From contig JAWKWH010000002.1 of NCBI GenBank assembly GCA_041397625.1, positions 124,001-188,000 on the forward strand: DNA of 64,000 bases, in the 5' to 3' direction. The first letter of the stretch is position 1; every line of letters starts with the position of its first letter. The stretch comes from JAWKWH01 sp041397625 (GTDB lineage Bacteria; Pseudomonadota; Alphaproteobacteria; Rhizobiales; Rhizobiaceae). The position numbers and the translations under genes are program-made. Below the pieces are notes generated by a model. That model was not told where the DNA came from. It worked only from the letters and a program-made list of their open reading frames with translations, and did not search any database. This document shows positions 25,008 through 34,002 of this stretch, one piece after another.

Positions 25008-27848
25008 ATGCTCGACAAGACCTACGACGCGGCCAGCGTCGAACCGCAGATAGCGAAGAAATGGGCTGACAGCGACGCCTTTGCCGCCGGGGCGGGCGCG
25101 AGCGCCGGCGCCGATCCCTACTGCATTGTCATTCCGCCGCCCAATGTCACCGGCTCGCTGCATATGGGCCACGCGCTCAACAACACGCTGCAGGACGTGC
25201 TGATCCGCTACAAGCGCATGTGCGGCAGGAATGTTCTGTGGCAGCCGGGCATGGACCATGCCGGTATCGCCACGCAGATGGTTGTCGAGCGGCGGTTGAT
25301 GGAGCGCCAGATCCACCGCCGCGATCTCGGCCGCGAGGCGTTTGTCGACAAGGTGTGGGAGTGGAAGGACGAGAGCGGCGGGCTGATCTTCAACCAGTTG
25401 CGCCGGCTCGGCGCGTCCTGCGACTGGGACCGGGAGCGCTTCACCATGGACGACGGCCTGTCGAAGGCGGTCCTGGAGGTCTTCGTCACGCTCTACAAGC
25501 AGGGCCTGATCTACAAGGACAAGCGGCTGGTCAACTGGGACCCGAAGCTGCTGACGGCGATCTCCGACCTGGAGGTCGAGCAGGTGGAGACCGACGGCAA
25601 TCTGTGGCACTTCCGCTATCCGCTGGCGGACGGCGAAACCTACGAGCATCCCTATGTGCTCGGCGAGGCCGGCGAAAAGCGCGACTGGAAGCCTTCCGAC
25701 GGCGAGCCGGCCGGCACCGAGACGCGCGACTATCTCGTCGTCGCCACCACAAGGCCGGAAACCATGCTGGGCGACAGCGGCGTCGCCGTGCATCCCGACG
25801 ATCCGCGCTATCGGTCGCTGGTCGGTAAATATGTCATCCTGCCGCTGGTCGGGCGCCGCATGCCGATCGTCGCCGACGAATATCCCGATCCGGAGGCCGG
25901 CACCGGTGCGGTGAAGATGACGCCGGCGCACGATTTCAACGATTTCGAGGTCGGTAAACGCCACGACCTGGCGATGATCAACATCATGACCACGGCCGGC
26001 GACATCACGCTGAAGGACAACGAGGCGTTCCTTGAAGGCCTTGAGCAGGAGGGCAAGCTGCTCGAGGTGCTCGACGAACTCGACGGCATGGAGCGCTTCG
26101 CCGCGCGCCGCGAGATCGTCGCCAAGATGGAGGAGATCGACTGCCTGCATTTCGTCGAGCCGCACCGCCACATGGTGCCCCATGGCGACCGCGGCGGGGT
26201 ACCGATCGAGCCTTACCTGACCGACCAGTGGTATGTCGACGCCGCCACGCTGGCAAAGCCGGCGATCGAGAGCGTGCGCGAGGGCCGCACGAAATTCGTG
26301 CCGAGGAACTGGGAGAAGACCTATTTCGAATGGATGGAGAACATCCAGCCCTGGTGCATCTCGCGGCAATTGTGGTGGGGCCACCAGATTCCCGCCTGGT
26401 ACGGCCCCGACGGCCATGTCTTCGTCGAGAAGGACGAGGAGGCGGCGCTTGACGCGGCGGTCGAATACTATCTGGCGCTCGAAGGCCCGTGGAAGGCCTG
26501 GGTGCAGGACAAGCTCGACAACTTCAAGCCGGGCGAGATCCTGATCCGCGACGAGGACGTGCTCGACACGTGGTTTTCCTCGGCGCTTTGGCCGTTCTCG
26601 ACGCTCGGCTGGCCCGACAAGCGGCCGGAGCTTGCGACCTACTACCCGACCGACGTGCTGGTGACCGGTTTCGACATCATCTTCTTCTGGGTCGCGCGCA
26701 TGATGATGATGGGCCTCCACTTCATGGAGACCGAGCCGTTCCACACCGTCTACGTGCATGCGCTGGTGCGCGACAAGGACGGTCAGAAGATGTCGAAGTC
26801 GAAGGGCAACGTCATCGACCCGCTCGAACTGATCGACGAATACGGCGCCGACGCGCTGCGTTTCACGCTGTCGATCATGGCGGCGCAGGGCAGGGACGTG
26901 AAGCTCGACCCGAGCCGGGTCGCCGGCTACCGCAATTTCGGCACCAAGCTGTGGAACGCGACGCGCTTCGCCGAGATGAACGGCGTTGCCCGTGACGCCG
27001 CTTTCGAGCCGGAGGCGGCAAAACTGCAGATCAACCGCTGGATCCTGACCGAACTGTCGCGCGCCATTGGCGAGGTCACCGACGGCATCGACACCTATCG
27101 TTTCAACGAGGCGGCGGGCGCGGCCTACCGTTTCGTCTGGAACCTGTTCTGCGACTGGTATCTGGAACTGCTGAAACCGGTCTTCGGCGGCGGCGACGAG
27201 GCGGCGCAGAAGGAGGCGCAGGCCTGCGCGGCCTACGTGCTCGACGAGATCTACAAGCTCCTGCATCCGTTCATGCCGTTCATGACCGAGGCGCTGTGGG
27301 AGCGCACGGCGGCACGCGACGGGCTGCTCTGCCATGCCGCATGGCCCGTGGCCTCGTTTGAGGACGAGGCGGCGGCCGACGAAATCAACTGGTTGATCGA
27401 ACTGGTTTCCGGACTGCGTTCGGTGCGCGCCGAGATGAACGTGCCGCCGTCGGCTCAGGCGCCTCTGGTGGTGGTCGGCGCTTCCGACGAGACATGCCAG
27501 CGGCTGTTGCGTCACGATCCGGCGATCAAGCGCCTGGCGCGGGTGACCGACATCGTGCTGGAGACGGAAGCACCGAAAGGCTCGGCGCAGATCGTCGTCG
27601 GCGAGGCGACGGCCTGCCTGCCGCTTGGCGACCTGATCGACCTGGATGCCGAGCGCGCACGGCTGGCGAAGGCCCGCGACAAGGTTCTGCAGGACATCGA
27701 CAAGATTTCCAGGAAGCTTGCGAACGAGAAGTTCGTCGCCAATGCGAAGCCGGAAATCGTCGAAGGCGAGCGCGAGAAACTGGCGGCGCTGAGCGAACAG
27801 TCCGAGAAACTGGCCGCTGCCCAGGCCCGGCTCGGCGAGGCCGGCTGA
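25008..27848 (+). CDS. valS: valyl-tRNA synthetase
   Basis: 946 residues, normal for the alphaproteobacterial enzyme. It charges tRNA-Val with valine and edits threonine. The class I signatures are intact: PPPNVTGSLHMGHAL (HIGH equivalent HMGH, residues 52-55) and GQKMSKSKGN near 593. The editing (CP1) domain begins near residue 245, with the TTRPETMLGD and PAHDFNDFEVG motifs. The C-terminal 70 residues form the valyl-type coiled-coil arm, rich in lysine and glutamate. No T-box or leader peptide is visible upstream. Housekeeping gene, single copy in the window. Confidence 0.98.
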   Translation: MLDKTYDAASVEPQIAKKWADSDAFAAGAGASAGADPYCIVIPPPNVTGSLHMGHALNNTLQDVLIRYKRMCGRNVLWQPGMDHAGIATQMVVERRLMERQIHRRDLGREAFVDKVWEWKDESGGLIFNQLRRLGASCDWDRERFTMDDGLSKAVLEVFVTLYKQGLIYKDKRLVNWDPKLLTAISDLEVEQVETDGNLWHFRYPLADGETYEHPYVLGEAGEKRDWKPSDGEPAGTETRDYLVVATTRPETMLGDSGVAVHPDDPRYRSLVGKYVILPLVGRRMPIVADEYPDPEAGTGAVKMTPAHDFNDFEVGKRHDLAMINIMTTAGDITLKDNEAFLEGLEQEGKLLEVLDELDGMERFAARREIVAKMEEIDCLHFVEPHRHMVPHGDRGGVPIEPYLTDQWYVDAATLAKPAIESVREGRTKFVPRNWEKTYFEWMENIQPWCISRQLWWGHQIPAWYGPDGHVFVEKDEEAALDAAVEYYLALEGPWKAWVQDKLDNFKPGEILIRDEDVLDTWFSSALWPFSTLGWPDKRPELATYYPTDVLVTGFDIIFFWVARMMMMGLHFMETEPFHTVYVHALVRDKDGQKMSKSKGNVIDPLELIDEYGADALRFTLSIMAAQGRDVKLDPSRVAGYRNFGTKLWNATRFAEMNGVARDAAFEPEAAKLQINRWILTELSRAIGEVTDGIDTYRFNEAAGAAYRFVWNLFCDWYLELLKPVFGGGDEAAQKEAQACAAYVLDEIYKLLHPFMPFMTEALWERTAARDGLLCHAAWPVASFEDEAAADEINWLIELVSGLRSVRAEMNVPPSAQAPLVVVGASDETCQRLLRHDPAIKRLARVTDIVLETEAPKGSAQIVVGEATACLPLGDLIDLDAERARLAKARDKVLQDIDKISRKLANEKFVANAKPEIVEGEREKLAALSEQSEKLAAAQARLGEAG

Positions 27849-28009
27849 CACGCGACTTCGATCCACTGAATTAACGGTGCGGCATGAATGGATTTGCCTG
27901 GCGTTTGGCGTCCGGCTAATGTCCGCGCATGCCTACCCGAAGGGGCAGGGACAGCACCGGTAGCGCGCGAGTTCGAGCCGCGTTTCCGGGAGAAAACAGG
28001 GAGAAAACA

Positions 28010-29200
28010 ATGAAGAAATCCATCATTGCCGCGCTGGCCGCGACCATGCTGTCGGGCGCGGCCTATGCGCAGGACGGTTCGATCAAGGTCGGCGTTCTGC
28101 TCGGCTTCACCGGACCGATTGAATCGCTGACGCCGCCCATGGCCGCCTCGGCGGAACTGGCGCTCAAGGAAGTGTCCGACAGCCATGCGCTGCTCGACGG
28201 CAAGACCATCGAGGCCGTCCGCGCCGACAGTACCTGTGTGGATTCGGCGGCCGCGACGGCCGCGGCCGAACGCCTGGTGACGTCGGACAATGTCGCTGCC
28301 ATCATGGGCGCCGATTGTTCGGGCGTCACGGTGGCCGTGACCAACAATGTCGCCGTGCCCAACGGGCTGGTGATGATTTCGCCGTCGGCCACGTCGCCGG
28401 CGCTGACCACCATTGACGACAAGGGCAATTTCTTCCGCGTCGTGCCGTCGGACGCTCGCCAGGGCCAGGTTCTGTCCGACATCATCAGGGGCAAGGGCAT
28501 CGACACGGTCGCGGTGACCTACACCAACAACGACTACGGCAAGGGGCTGGCCGAATCCTTCGGCAACGCTTTCCAGGCCGCCGGCGGCAAGATCGCGATT
28601 TCGGCCGCCCATGAAGATGGCAAGGCCGACTACTCGGCCGAGGTGGCGGCGCTCGCCGCGGCCGGCGCCAACGACCTGGTGATCTTCGGTTATGTCGACC
28701 AGGGCGGCAAGGGCATCATGCAGACGGCACTCGACACCGGTGCTTTCGACAGTTTCTTCGGCTCCGACGGCATGGTCGGCGATTCCCTGATCGAGGCGCT
28801 CGGCGACGGTGCCGAGGGCCTGACGACGACCCTGCCGGGCGGCGAATCGGAAGGCGGCGCCATGTTCCGGCAACTGGCGGAAGCCGCCGGGCTGCAGGCG
28901 ACCGGCCCCTTCATCCCCGAGGCCTATGATTCCGCGGCCATCATCGCTCTGGCCATTCAGGCGGCGGGTTCGGCCGATCGCAGTGCGATCCAGGCCAAGG
29001 TGATGGATGTGGTCAACGCGCCGGGCGAAAAGATCATGCCGGGCGAACTCGACAAGGCCCTGAAGATCCTGGCCGGCGGCGGTGATATCGACTATGTCGG
29101 CGCCACCAATGTCGAGTTCAACGAAGTTGGCGAAACCAACGGTTCCTACAAGGAACAGGTGATCAAGGACGGCAAGTACCAGCTCGTCAAGATCCACTGA
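28010..29200 (+). CDS. branched-chain amino-acid-type ABC substrate-binding protein
   Basis: 396 residues from the ATG at 28010, preceded by AGGGAGAAAAC. The signal peptide MKKSIIAALAATMLSGAAYA is followed by the LivK-like periplasmic fold (Peripla_BP_6): IKVGVLLGFTGPIESL, the C-containing hinge region and FFRVVPSDARQGQ. It captures an amino acid, amide or other small ligand for an ABC importer, but no permease or ATPase gene is adjacent, so it is an orphan that must work with a transporter elsewhere. A hairpin terminator follows at 29230. Confidence 0.9.
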   Translation: MKKSIIAALAATMLSGAAYAQDGSIKVGVLLGFTGPIESLTPPMAASAELALKEVSDSHALLDGKTIEAVRADSTCVDSAAATAAAERLVTSDNVAAIMGADCSGVTVAVTNNVAVPNGLVMISPSATSPALTTIDDKGNFFRVVPSDARQGQVLSDIIRGKGIDTVAVTYTNNDYGKGLAESFGNAFQAAGGKIAISAAHEDGKADYSAEVAALAAAGANDLVIFGYVDQGGKGIMQTALDTGAFDSFFGSDGMVGDSLIEALGDGAEGLTTTLPGGESEGGAMFRQLAEAAGLQATGPFIPEAYDSAAIIALAIQAAGSADRSAIQAKVMDVVNAPGEKIMPGELDKALKILAGGGDIDYVGATNVEFNEVGETNGSYKEQVIKDGKYQLVKIH

Positions 29201-29229
29201 TCGCGTTCTGATACTCACACAGGACCTCG

Positions 29230-29258
29230 AGCCCGGCCGTCGACAAGACGGTCGGGCT
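29230..29258 (+). terminator. rho-independent terminator after the ABC binding protein
   Basis: AGCCCGGCCGTC (29230-29241) pairs with GACGGTCGGGCT (29247-29258), with one G-T wobble and a 5-base loop, followed by TCTTGTT. It lies 29 bases after the stop codon. Confidence 0.8.
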
Positions 29259-29392
29259 TCTTGTTGCAAGCGCAGCCGGCGACGCCTATATCAGCCGTAG
29301 TCCGAACCGGGCCCCTCTGGCAGGCAAGGCGTTGCCTGTGATGTCGGTTCGCTCGACAATGCGCTCGACGCCGCGCGACCGAAGCCGCTTTC

Positions 29393-30322
29393 ATGACAGC
29401 GACCGGAATGTTGTGGCCGGGCTTTCTCGCCTTCGTCGCCCTGGTGTTGTTTGTCGACCTGTTCGTCCTGCACCGGCATGCCCGTGTCATCAACACGCGC
29501 GAGGCGCTGGTCACGGTCGCCGCCTATGTCGCCATGGCGGTGCTGTTCGCCGCACTGGTGCTGATGGCCGCCGGAACAAGGCGCGCCTCCGAATTCGCCA
29601 CCGGCTATCTGCTCGAGCAGGCGCTGTCGCTCGACAACATTTTCGTCATCGCCCTGATTTTCAATCATTTCCGGGTTCCGCAGGAGGCACAGCACCGGGT
29701 CTTGTTCTACGGCATAGTCGGCGCGGTCGTCATGCGCCTGTCGCTCATCGTGCCCGGCGTCCACCTGGTTGACCGGTTCCATCTGGTCGGTGTCGCGCTC
29801 GGCGCGCTGCTGGTCTATTCCGGCTTCAAGATGCTGCGTTCGGGCGACGTGCCCGTCGATCCGGGAAAGAGCCGCATCGTCCGCTGCCTGCAACGTTCGG
29901 GACGGGTGCTCGACGATTATGACGGCGCGCGTTTCTTCACCGTGCGCAACGGCGTGCTGCTCATGACGCCGCTGTTCGTTGTGCTGGTCACCGTGGAACT
30001 GACCGATCTGGTGTTTGCGGTCGATTCGATTCCGGCGGTGCTCGCCGTTTCCAACGATCCGTTCATCGTGTTCTCGTCCAACGTTTTCGCCGTGATGGGC
30101 CTGAGGGCGCTGTTTTTCGTGCTTTCGGGCATGATGCGCGATTTTCGCTATGTGAAGACCGGTCTGTCGCTGGTGCTGATGTTCATCGGTGCGAAGATGT
30201 TGCTCGTCCACCAGGTGGAAATACCGGCGACCATCGCGCTCGCCGTCACAGCCATCCTGATCGGCGCGTCGGTGGCGGCCTCGCTGATCGCCAAGGCGGA
30301 AGAGGGTTCGCGACGGCCCTGA
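29393..30322 (+). CDS. TerC-family integral membrane protein
   Basis: 309 residues with about nine membrane segments. Family motifs are visible: the early FVALVLFVDLFVLHR, the acidic intramembrane LLEQALSLDNIFVIALIF, where the S-L-D-N aspartate is conserved, and the later ELTDLVFAVDSIPAVLAV, the matching second-half motif. TerC/Alx proteins are linked to tellurite resistance and, in several bacteria, to manganese export that metallates secreted proteins. I looked for a yybP-ykoY manganese riboswitch in the 130 bases upstream and saw none. A second ATG at 29408 could also start translation. Confidence 0.92.
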   Translation: MTATGMLWPGFLAFVALVLFVDLFVLHRHARVINTREALVTVAAYVAMAVLFAALVLMAAGTRRASEFATGYLLEQALSLDNIFVIALIFNHFRVPQEAQHRVLFYGIVGAVVMRLSLIVPGVHLVDRFHLVGVALGALLVYSGFKMLRSGDVPVDPGKSRIVRCLQRSGRVLDDYDGARFFTVRNGVLLMTPLFVVLVTVELTDLVFAVDSIPAVLAVSNDPFIVFSSNVFAVMGLRALFFVLSGMMRDFRYVKTGLSLVLMFIGAKMLLVHQVEIPATIALAVTAILIGASVAASLIAKAEEGSRRP

Positions 30323-30516
30323 GCGCGCCGGCGGTGCCTGCATCCGGCCGGCAAATGTGACCATTTCGCAACACTTTTTAAGTAAGCTATGCGCTATATC
30401 GGTAGGGTGGAGAATTGCCCATTTCCCGCCACAAACCGGGCGCACCCCGCTCATCGTCGCGACAGACAAGACAATATTGCAGAATTGCCGGGCAACCGGA
30501 CGTTTCAGGACTGATA

Positions 30517-32241
30517 ATGGACGCCAAGACCTTTTCGAAAAGCAAGCTGCCGAGCCGCCACGTCACCCAGGGCCCGGCCCGGGCACCGCATCGGTCCTAT
30601 CTGTACGCGATGGGGCTCTCATCGGACGAAATCGATCAGCCGCTGGTCGGCGTGGCGAGTTGCTGGAACGAGGCGGCGCCCTGCAACATTTCGCTGATGC
30701 GCCAGGCCCAGGTGGTCAAGAAGGGCGTCGCCGCGGCAAACGGCACGCCGCGCGAATTCTGCACCATCACCGTCACCGACGGCATCGCCATGGGCCACCA
30801 GGGCATGAAATCGTCGCTGGTCAGTCGCGAGGTGATCGCCGATTCGGTCGAGCTGACCATGCGCGGCCACTGCTACGACGCGCTGGTCGGACTTGCCGGC
30901 TGCGACAAATCGCTGCCCGGCATGATGATGGCGATGGTCCGGCTCAACGTGCCGTCCGTGTTCATCTATGGCGGCTCCATCCTGCCGGGCAGCTATCGCG
31001 GCCGCCAGATCACCGTTCAGGATGTTTTCGAGGCCGTCGGCCAGCATTCGGTCGGCGCCATCTCCGACGACGACCTGACCGAGATCGAGCAGGCGGCCTG
31101 TCCGTCGGCCGGCTCATGCGGCGCGCAATTCACCGCCAACACGATGGCGACCGTTGCCGAGGCGATCGGTCTGGCGCTGCCCTATTCCTGCGGCGCGCCG
31201 GCGCCCTACGAGATGCGCGACCGGTTCAACTTCGCCTCCGGCGAGAAGGTGATGGAGCTGGTCGCCAAGAACATCCGGCCGCGCGACATCGTTACCCGCA
31301 AGGCGCTCGAGAATGCCGCGGCGGTGGTCGCCGCTTCCGGCGGCTCGACCAATGCGGCGCTGCACCTGCCGGCGATCGCGCATGAATGCGGCATCGAGTT
31401 CGACCTGTTCGACGTCGCCGAGATCTTCAAACGCACGCCCTATGTCGCCGATCTGAAGCCGGGCGGCAAATATGTCGCCAAGGACATGTTCGAGGCCGGC
31501 GGCATTCCGCTTTTGATGAAGACGCTGCTCGAGCACGGCTTCCTGCATGGCGACTGCCTGACGGTCACCGGCCGCACGATTGCGGAGAACATGGAGAAGG
31601 TTGCCTGGAACCCGGACCAGGACGTGGTGCGGCCGGCCGACAATCCGATCACCAGGACCGGCGGCGTGACCGGCCTGAAGGGCAATCTGGCGCCCGACGG
31701 CGCCATCGTGAAGGTGGCGGGCATGTCGCGGCTGAAATTCACCGGCCCGGCGCGCTGCTTCGATTCGGAGGAACTCTGCTTCGAGGCGGTCAATTCGCGC
31801 AACTACAAGGAAGGCGAGGTGCTCGTCATCCGCTATGAGGGGCCCAAGGGCGGGCCCGGCATGCGCGAGATGCTGGCGACCACGGCGGCGATCTACGGCC
31901 AGGGCATGGGCGACAAGGTGGCACTGATCACAGATGGCCGGTTTTCCGGCGCCACGCGCGGCTTCTGCATCGGCCATGTCGGTCCCGAAGCGGCCGTCGG
32001 GGGGCCGATCGGCCTTTTGAAGGACGGCGACATGATCACGATCGACGCAGTCGAGGGCACACTCGACGTCGATCTCAGCGACGAGGAACTCGAGGCACGG
32101 CGCAAGCAATGGAAAGCGCGCGAAACCGACTATCAGTCGGGCGCGATCTGGAAATATGCGCAGACCGTCGGCCGTGCCCGTGACGGCGCTGTAACCCATC
32201 CGGGCGGGGCGAAAGAAACCCATTGTTATGCGGATATCTGA
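30517..32241 (+). CDS. ilvD: dihydroxy-acid dehydratase (IlvD/Edd family)
   Basis: 574 residues from the ATG at 30517. It dehydrates 2,3-dihydroxy-isovalerate and 2,3-dihydroxy-methylvalerate in valine and isoleucine synthesis, using an Fe-S cluster. Cluster cysteines appear in VASCWNEAAPCN, GLAGCDKSLPGM (C129) and SAGSCGAQFTANTM (C201). The C-terminal DGRFSGATRGFCIGHVGPEA is the second family signature. The last 14 bases overlap the start of exoR, so the two may be coupled. Sugar-acid dehydratases are related, but the length and motifs favour IlvD. Confidence 0.93.
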   Translation: MDAKTFSKSKLPSRHVTQGPARAPHRSYLYAMGLSSDEIDQPLVGVASCWNEAAPCNISLMRQAQVVKKGVAAANGTPREFCTITVTDGIAMGHQGMKSSLVSREVIADSVELTMRGHCYDALVGLAGCDKSLPGMMMAMVRLNVPSVFIYGGSILPGSYRGRQITVQDVFEAVGQHSVGAISDDDLTEIEQAACPSAGSCGAQFTANTMATVAEAIGLALPYSCGAPAPYEMRDRFNFASGEKVMELVAKNIRPRDIVTRKALENAAAVVAASGGSTNAALHLPAIAHECGIEFDLFDVAEIFKRTPYVADLKPGGKYVAKDMFEAGGIPLLMKTLLEHGFLHGDCLTVTGRTIAENMEKVAWNPDQDVVRPADNPITRTGGVTGLKGNLAPDGAIVKVAGMSRLKFTGPARCFDSEELCFEAVNSRNYKEGEVLVIRYEGPKGGPGMREMLATTAAIYGQGMGDKVALITDGRFSGATRGFCIGHVGPEAAVGGPIGLLKDGDMITIDAVEGTLDVDLSDEELEARRKQWKARETDYQSGAIWKYAQTVGRARDGAVTHPGGAKETHCYADI

Positions 32242-33025
32242 AGTGAACCGGGGCGTTATCATTGCGGCAGCCGCCGCCATCCTGCTGGGCGGCACGGCGC
32301 AACAGGCCCTGTCCTTCGACAGGAAGAGTGCGGAATCGAAGAAGGAAAGCCCGTGGGCCGTGTTCCGCTTCGGTTTCTCGGCCTACAAGAAGGGCCAGAA
32401 ACTGGAGGCGGTCGAGGCCTATCGCTATGCCGCCGAGAAGGGGCAGGTCGGCGCGAGCTGGAAGCTCGGGCGCATGTATGCGGAGGGCGACGGCGTCGAG
32501 CGCAACGATCTGGAAGCCTTCAAGTTCTTCGTCGACATCGCCTCGCGCGACGTGGAACCCAACAGTCCCGACGCGCCTTACGTGTCCGACGCGCTGGTCG
32601 CGGTCGCCCACTATCTGAAGCGCGGCATTCCGGGAACCAATGTCGCCGCTAATCCCATCGCCTCGCGCGACTACTACATGCGGGCGGCGGCGACCTATCG
32701 CAATCCCACCGCCCAGTTCGAGATGGGCAGGATGTTCCTGGCGGGCGACGGCGTTCGCCGCAACGTCAAGCAGGCCGGCCGCTGGCTGCAGCTTGCGACC
32801 GAAAAAGGCCACGCCGGCGCACAGGCACTGCTCGGCGACCTGCTCTATCGCAGCGGCAAGGCGGTGCAGGGGCTGGCGATGATGACGGCTGCGCTGCAGC
32901 GCGCCGCTCCGATCGACAGGTCATGGATCCAGGGTATGCAGGAAGAGGCCTTCGCGCTTGCCGGCGAAGCCGACCGGCGCACCGCGATCGCGCTGTCGCA
33001 GGACCTCCTGACAAACCGGAAATAG
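32228..33025 (+). CDS. exoR: ExoR homologue, periplasmic repressor of the ExoS/ChvI two-component system
   Basis: 265 residues with an N-terminal signal segment (VIIAAAAAILLGGTAQQA) and Sel1-type TPR repeats. AVFRFGFSAYKKGQKLEAVE, YRYAAEKGQVGASWKLGRMY, GDGVERNDLEAFKFF, HYLKRGIPGT and the late MTAALQRAAPIDRSWIQGMQ match Sinorhizobium ExoR nearly along its length. In rhizobia ExoR binds the sensor ExoS in the periplasm and holds down succinoglycan and stress genes until proteolysis releases it. ATG at 32228 lies inside ilvD; a GTG at 32243 is an alternative start. The regulatory role is known for the family and inferred here. Confidence 0.9.
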   Translation: MRISEVNRGVIIAAAAAILLGGTAQQALSFDRKSAESKKESPWAVFRFGFSAYKKGQKLEAVEAYRYAAEKGQVGASWKLGRMYAEGDGVERNDLEAFKFFVDIASRDVEPNSPDAPYVSDALVAVAHYLKRGIPGTNVAANPIASRDYYMRAAATYRNPTAQFEMGRMFLAGDGVRRNVKQAGRWLQLATEKGHAGAQALLGDLLYRSGKAVQGLAMMTAALQRAAPIDRSWIQGMQEEAFALAGEADRRTAIALSQDLLTNRK

Positions 33026-33053
33026 CCGTTTCCCGAAACGCCCCGTTGCCGCG

Positions 33054-33488
33054 TCAGGCGCCGAGCGTCTGGGCCGAACGCAGCGATACGCCGGTAATCT
33101 TGTAGGTGCCGTCGCCCTGCAGCTCCAGCGTGTATACGGCCTCGTAGTCCTTGCCGTCGGGACCGGTCACCATCAGTTGTTGGGTGATCTTCATGCCTTC
33201 CTCGATCGATTTGCCGAACGAATAGGCCCGCGGCTTCCACACCGGCTGGTAGCCGCGCGTCACCATGTTCATGAAGGAATCGAGTGTCGGGAAAATCTGC
33301 TTGATCCCCGGCGAGGCGAACGAATAGGCGGTGGCGTTGTCGTCGGAGAGGAAGGCGCGGATCTGGTTGTCGATCACCGACTGGGCTTCGGCGATCTCGG
33401 CGTCGCCGGCAAGCGCCGGGCAGAAGCCGAGACCGATGCCGGTGAACAGAACGACGGCCTTTTTGTTCAGTCTGCTTGCAAGCGTCAT
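33054..33488 (-). CDS. DUF4864 family secreted protein
   Basis: 144 residues from the ATG at 33488, chosen because GGGAG lies seven bases upstream; an ATG two codons earlier sits too close to that site. A signal-like segment (AVVLFTGIGLGFCPALAG) precedes a small alpha+beta domain: QSVIDNQIRAFLSDDNATAY, FPTLDSFMNMVTRGY, and a final YTLELQGDGTYKITGVSL. This is the NTF2-like DUF4864 pattern. The function is unknown; a periplasmic location is expected. It converges on exoR with a 28-base gap. Confidence 0.75.
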   Translation of the reverse strand: MTLASRLNKKAVVLFTGIGLGFCPALAGDAEIAEAQSVIDNQIRAFLSDDNATAYSFASPGIKQIFPTLDSFMNMVTRGYQPVWKPRAYSFGKSIEEGMKITQQLMVTGPDGKDYEAVYTLELQGDGTYKITGVSLRSAQTLGA

Positions 33489-33537
33489 GGGCATTCTCCC
33501 TTGTTGTGACTGCCGGCGCGGCGAACCGGCGCCGGGC

Positions 33538-34002
33538 TCAGCGCGACAGTTTGACGGTCAGATCGTCCAGCATCGCCAGAAGCAGGGCGATCTTGTCCTC
33601 GCCGAAGCGGCGTTCGAGATCGGCATAGATCTCGCGGCTTTCCGGCGCCACTTCACGGATCAGCTCCTCGCCGGCATCGGTGATCTCGACCAGCACGCGG
33701 CGCCCGTCGCCGCGGTCGCGCAGCACGGTCACCAGCTTGCGCTCGCCCAGCACTTTCAGGATGCGCGTCAGGCTCGGTGGCAGGATGGAGGCGTGCGAGG
33801 CCAGATTGCTGGCGTCGAGCGGCTTGCCGACCTCGCTTAGAACCCTCAGAACCCGCCATTGCTGCTCGGTCACGCCGTGGCGTGCGAGAACCGGGCGGAA
33901 GCCCGCCATCACCGCCTCGCGGGCGCGCAGCAGGGCGATCGGCAGCGAACGCCGGGTCTCGAGCGGTATTTCCGTTGTCTTGCGCTGTTCCGCCGTGTTC
34001 AA
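33538..34002 (-). CDS. hpaR: MarR-family repressor of homoprotocatechuate degradation
   Basis: 154 residues. The winged helix-turn-helix shows GVTEQQWRVLRVLSEVG, then LDASNLASHASILPPSLTRIL and the wing VLRDRGDGRRVLVEITDAG, close to HpaR. It represses the meta-cleavage operon until 4-hydroxyphenylacetate or its dihydroxy derivative binds. It starts at a TTG that overlaps the hpaG stop as TTGA, so hpaG and hpaR form one unit divergent from hpaF. A 12-bp palindrome overlapping a promoter -10 in the divergent gap is its likely operator. Confidence 0.9.
   Translation of the reverse strand: MNTAEQRKTTEIPLETRRSLPIALLRAREAVMAGFRPVLARHGVTEQQWRVLRVLSEVGKPLDASNLASHASILPPSLTRILKVLGERKLVTVLRDRGDGRRVLVEITDAGEELIREVAPESREIYADLERRFGEDKIALLLAMLDDLTVKLSR

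Noticed and set aside
27849..28009. Small RNA or leader before the ABC substrate-binding gene
   Set aside because: No stable hairpin, terminator or conserved box was seen beyond the ribosome-binding site.
29259..29392. Possible yybP-ykoY manganese riboswitch before the TerC gene
   Set aside because: The conserved loops of that RNA are not visible; the region has only weak repeats.
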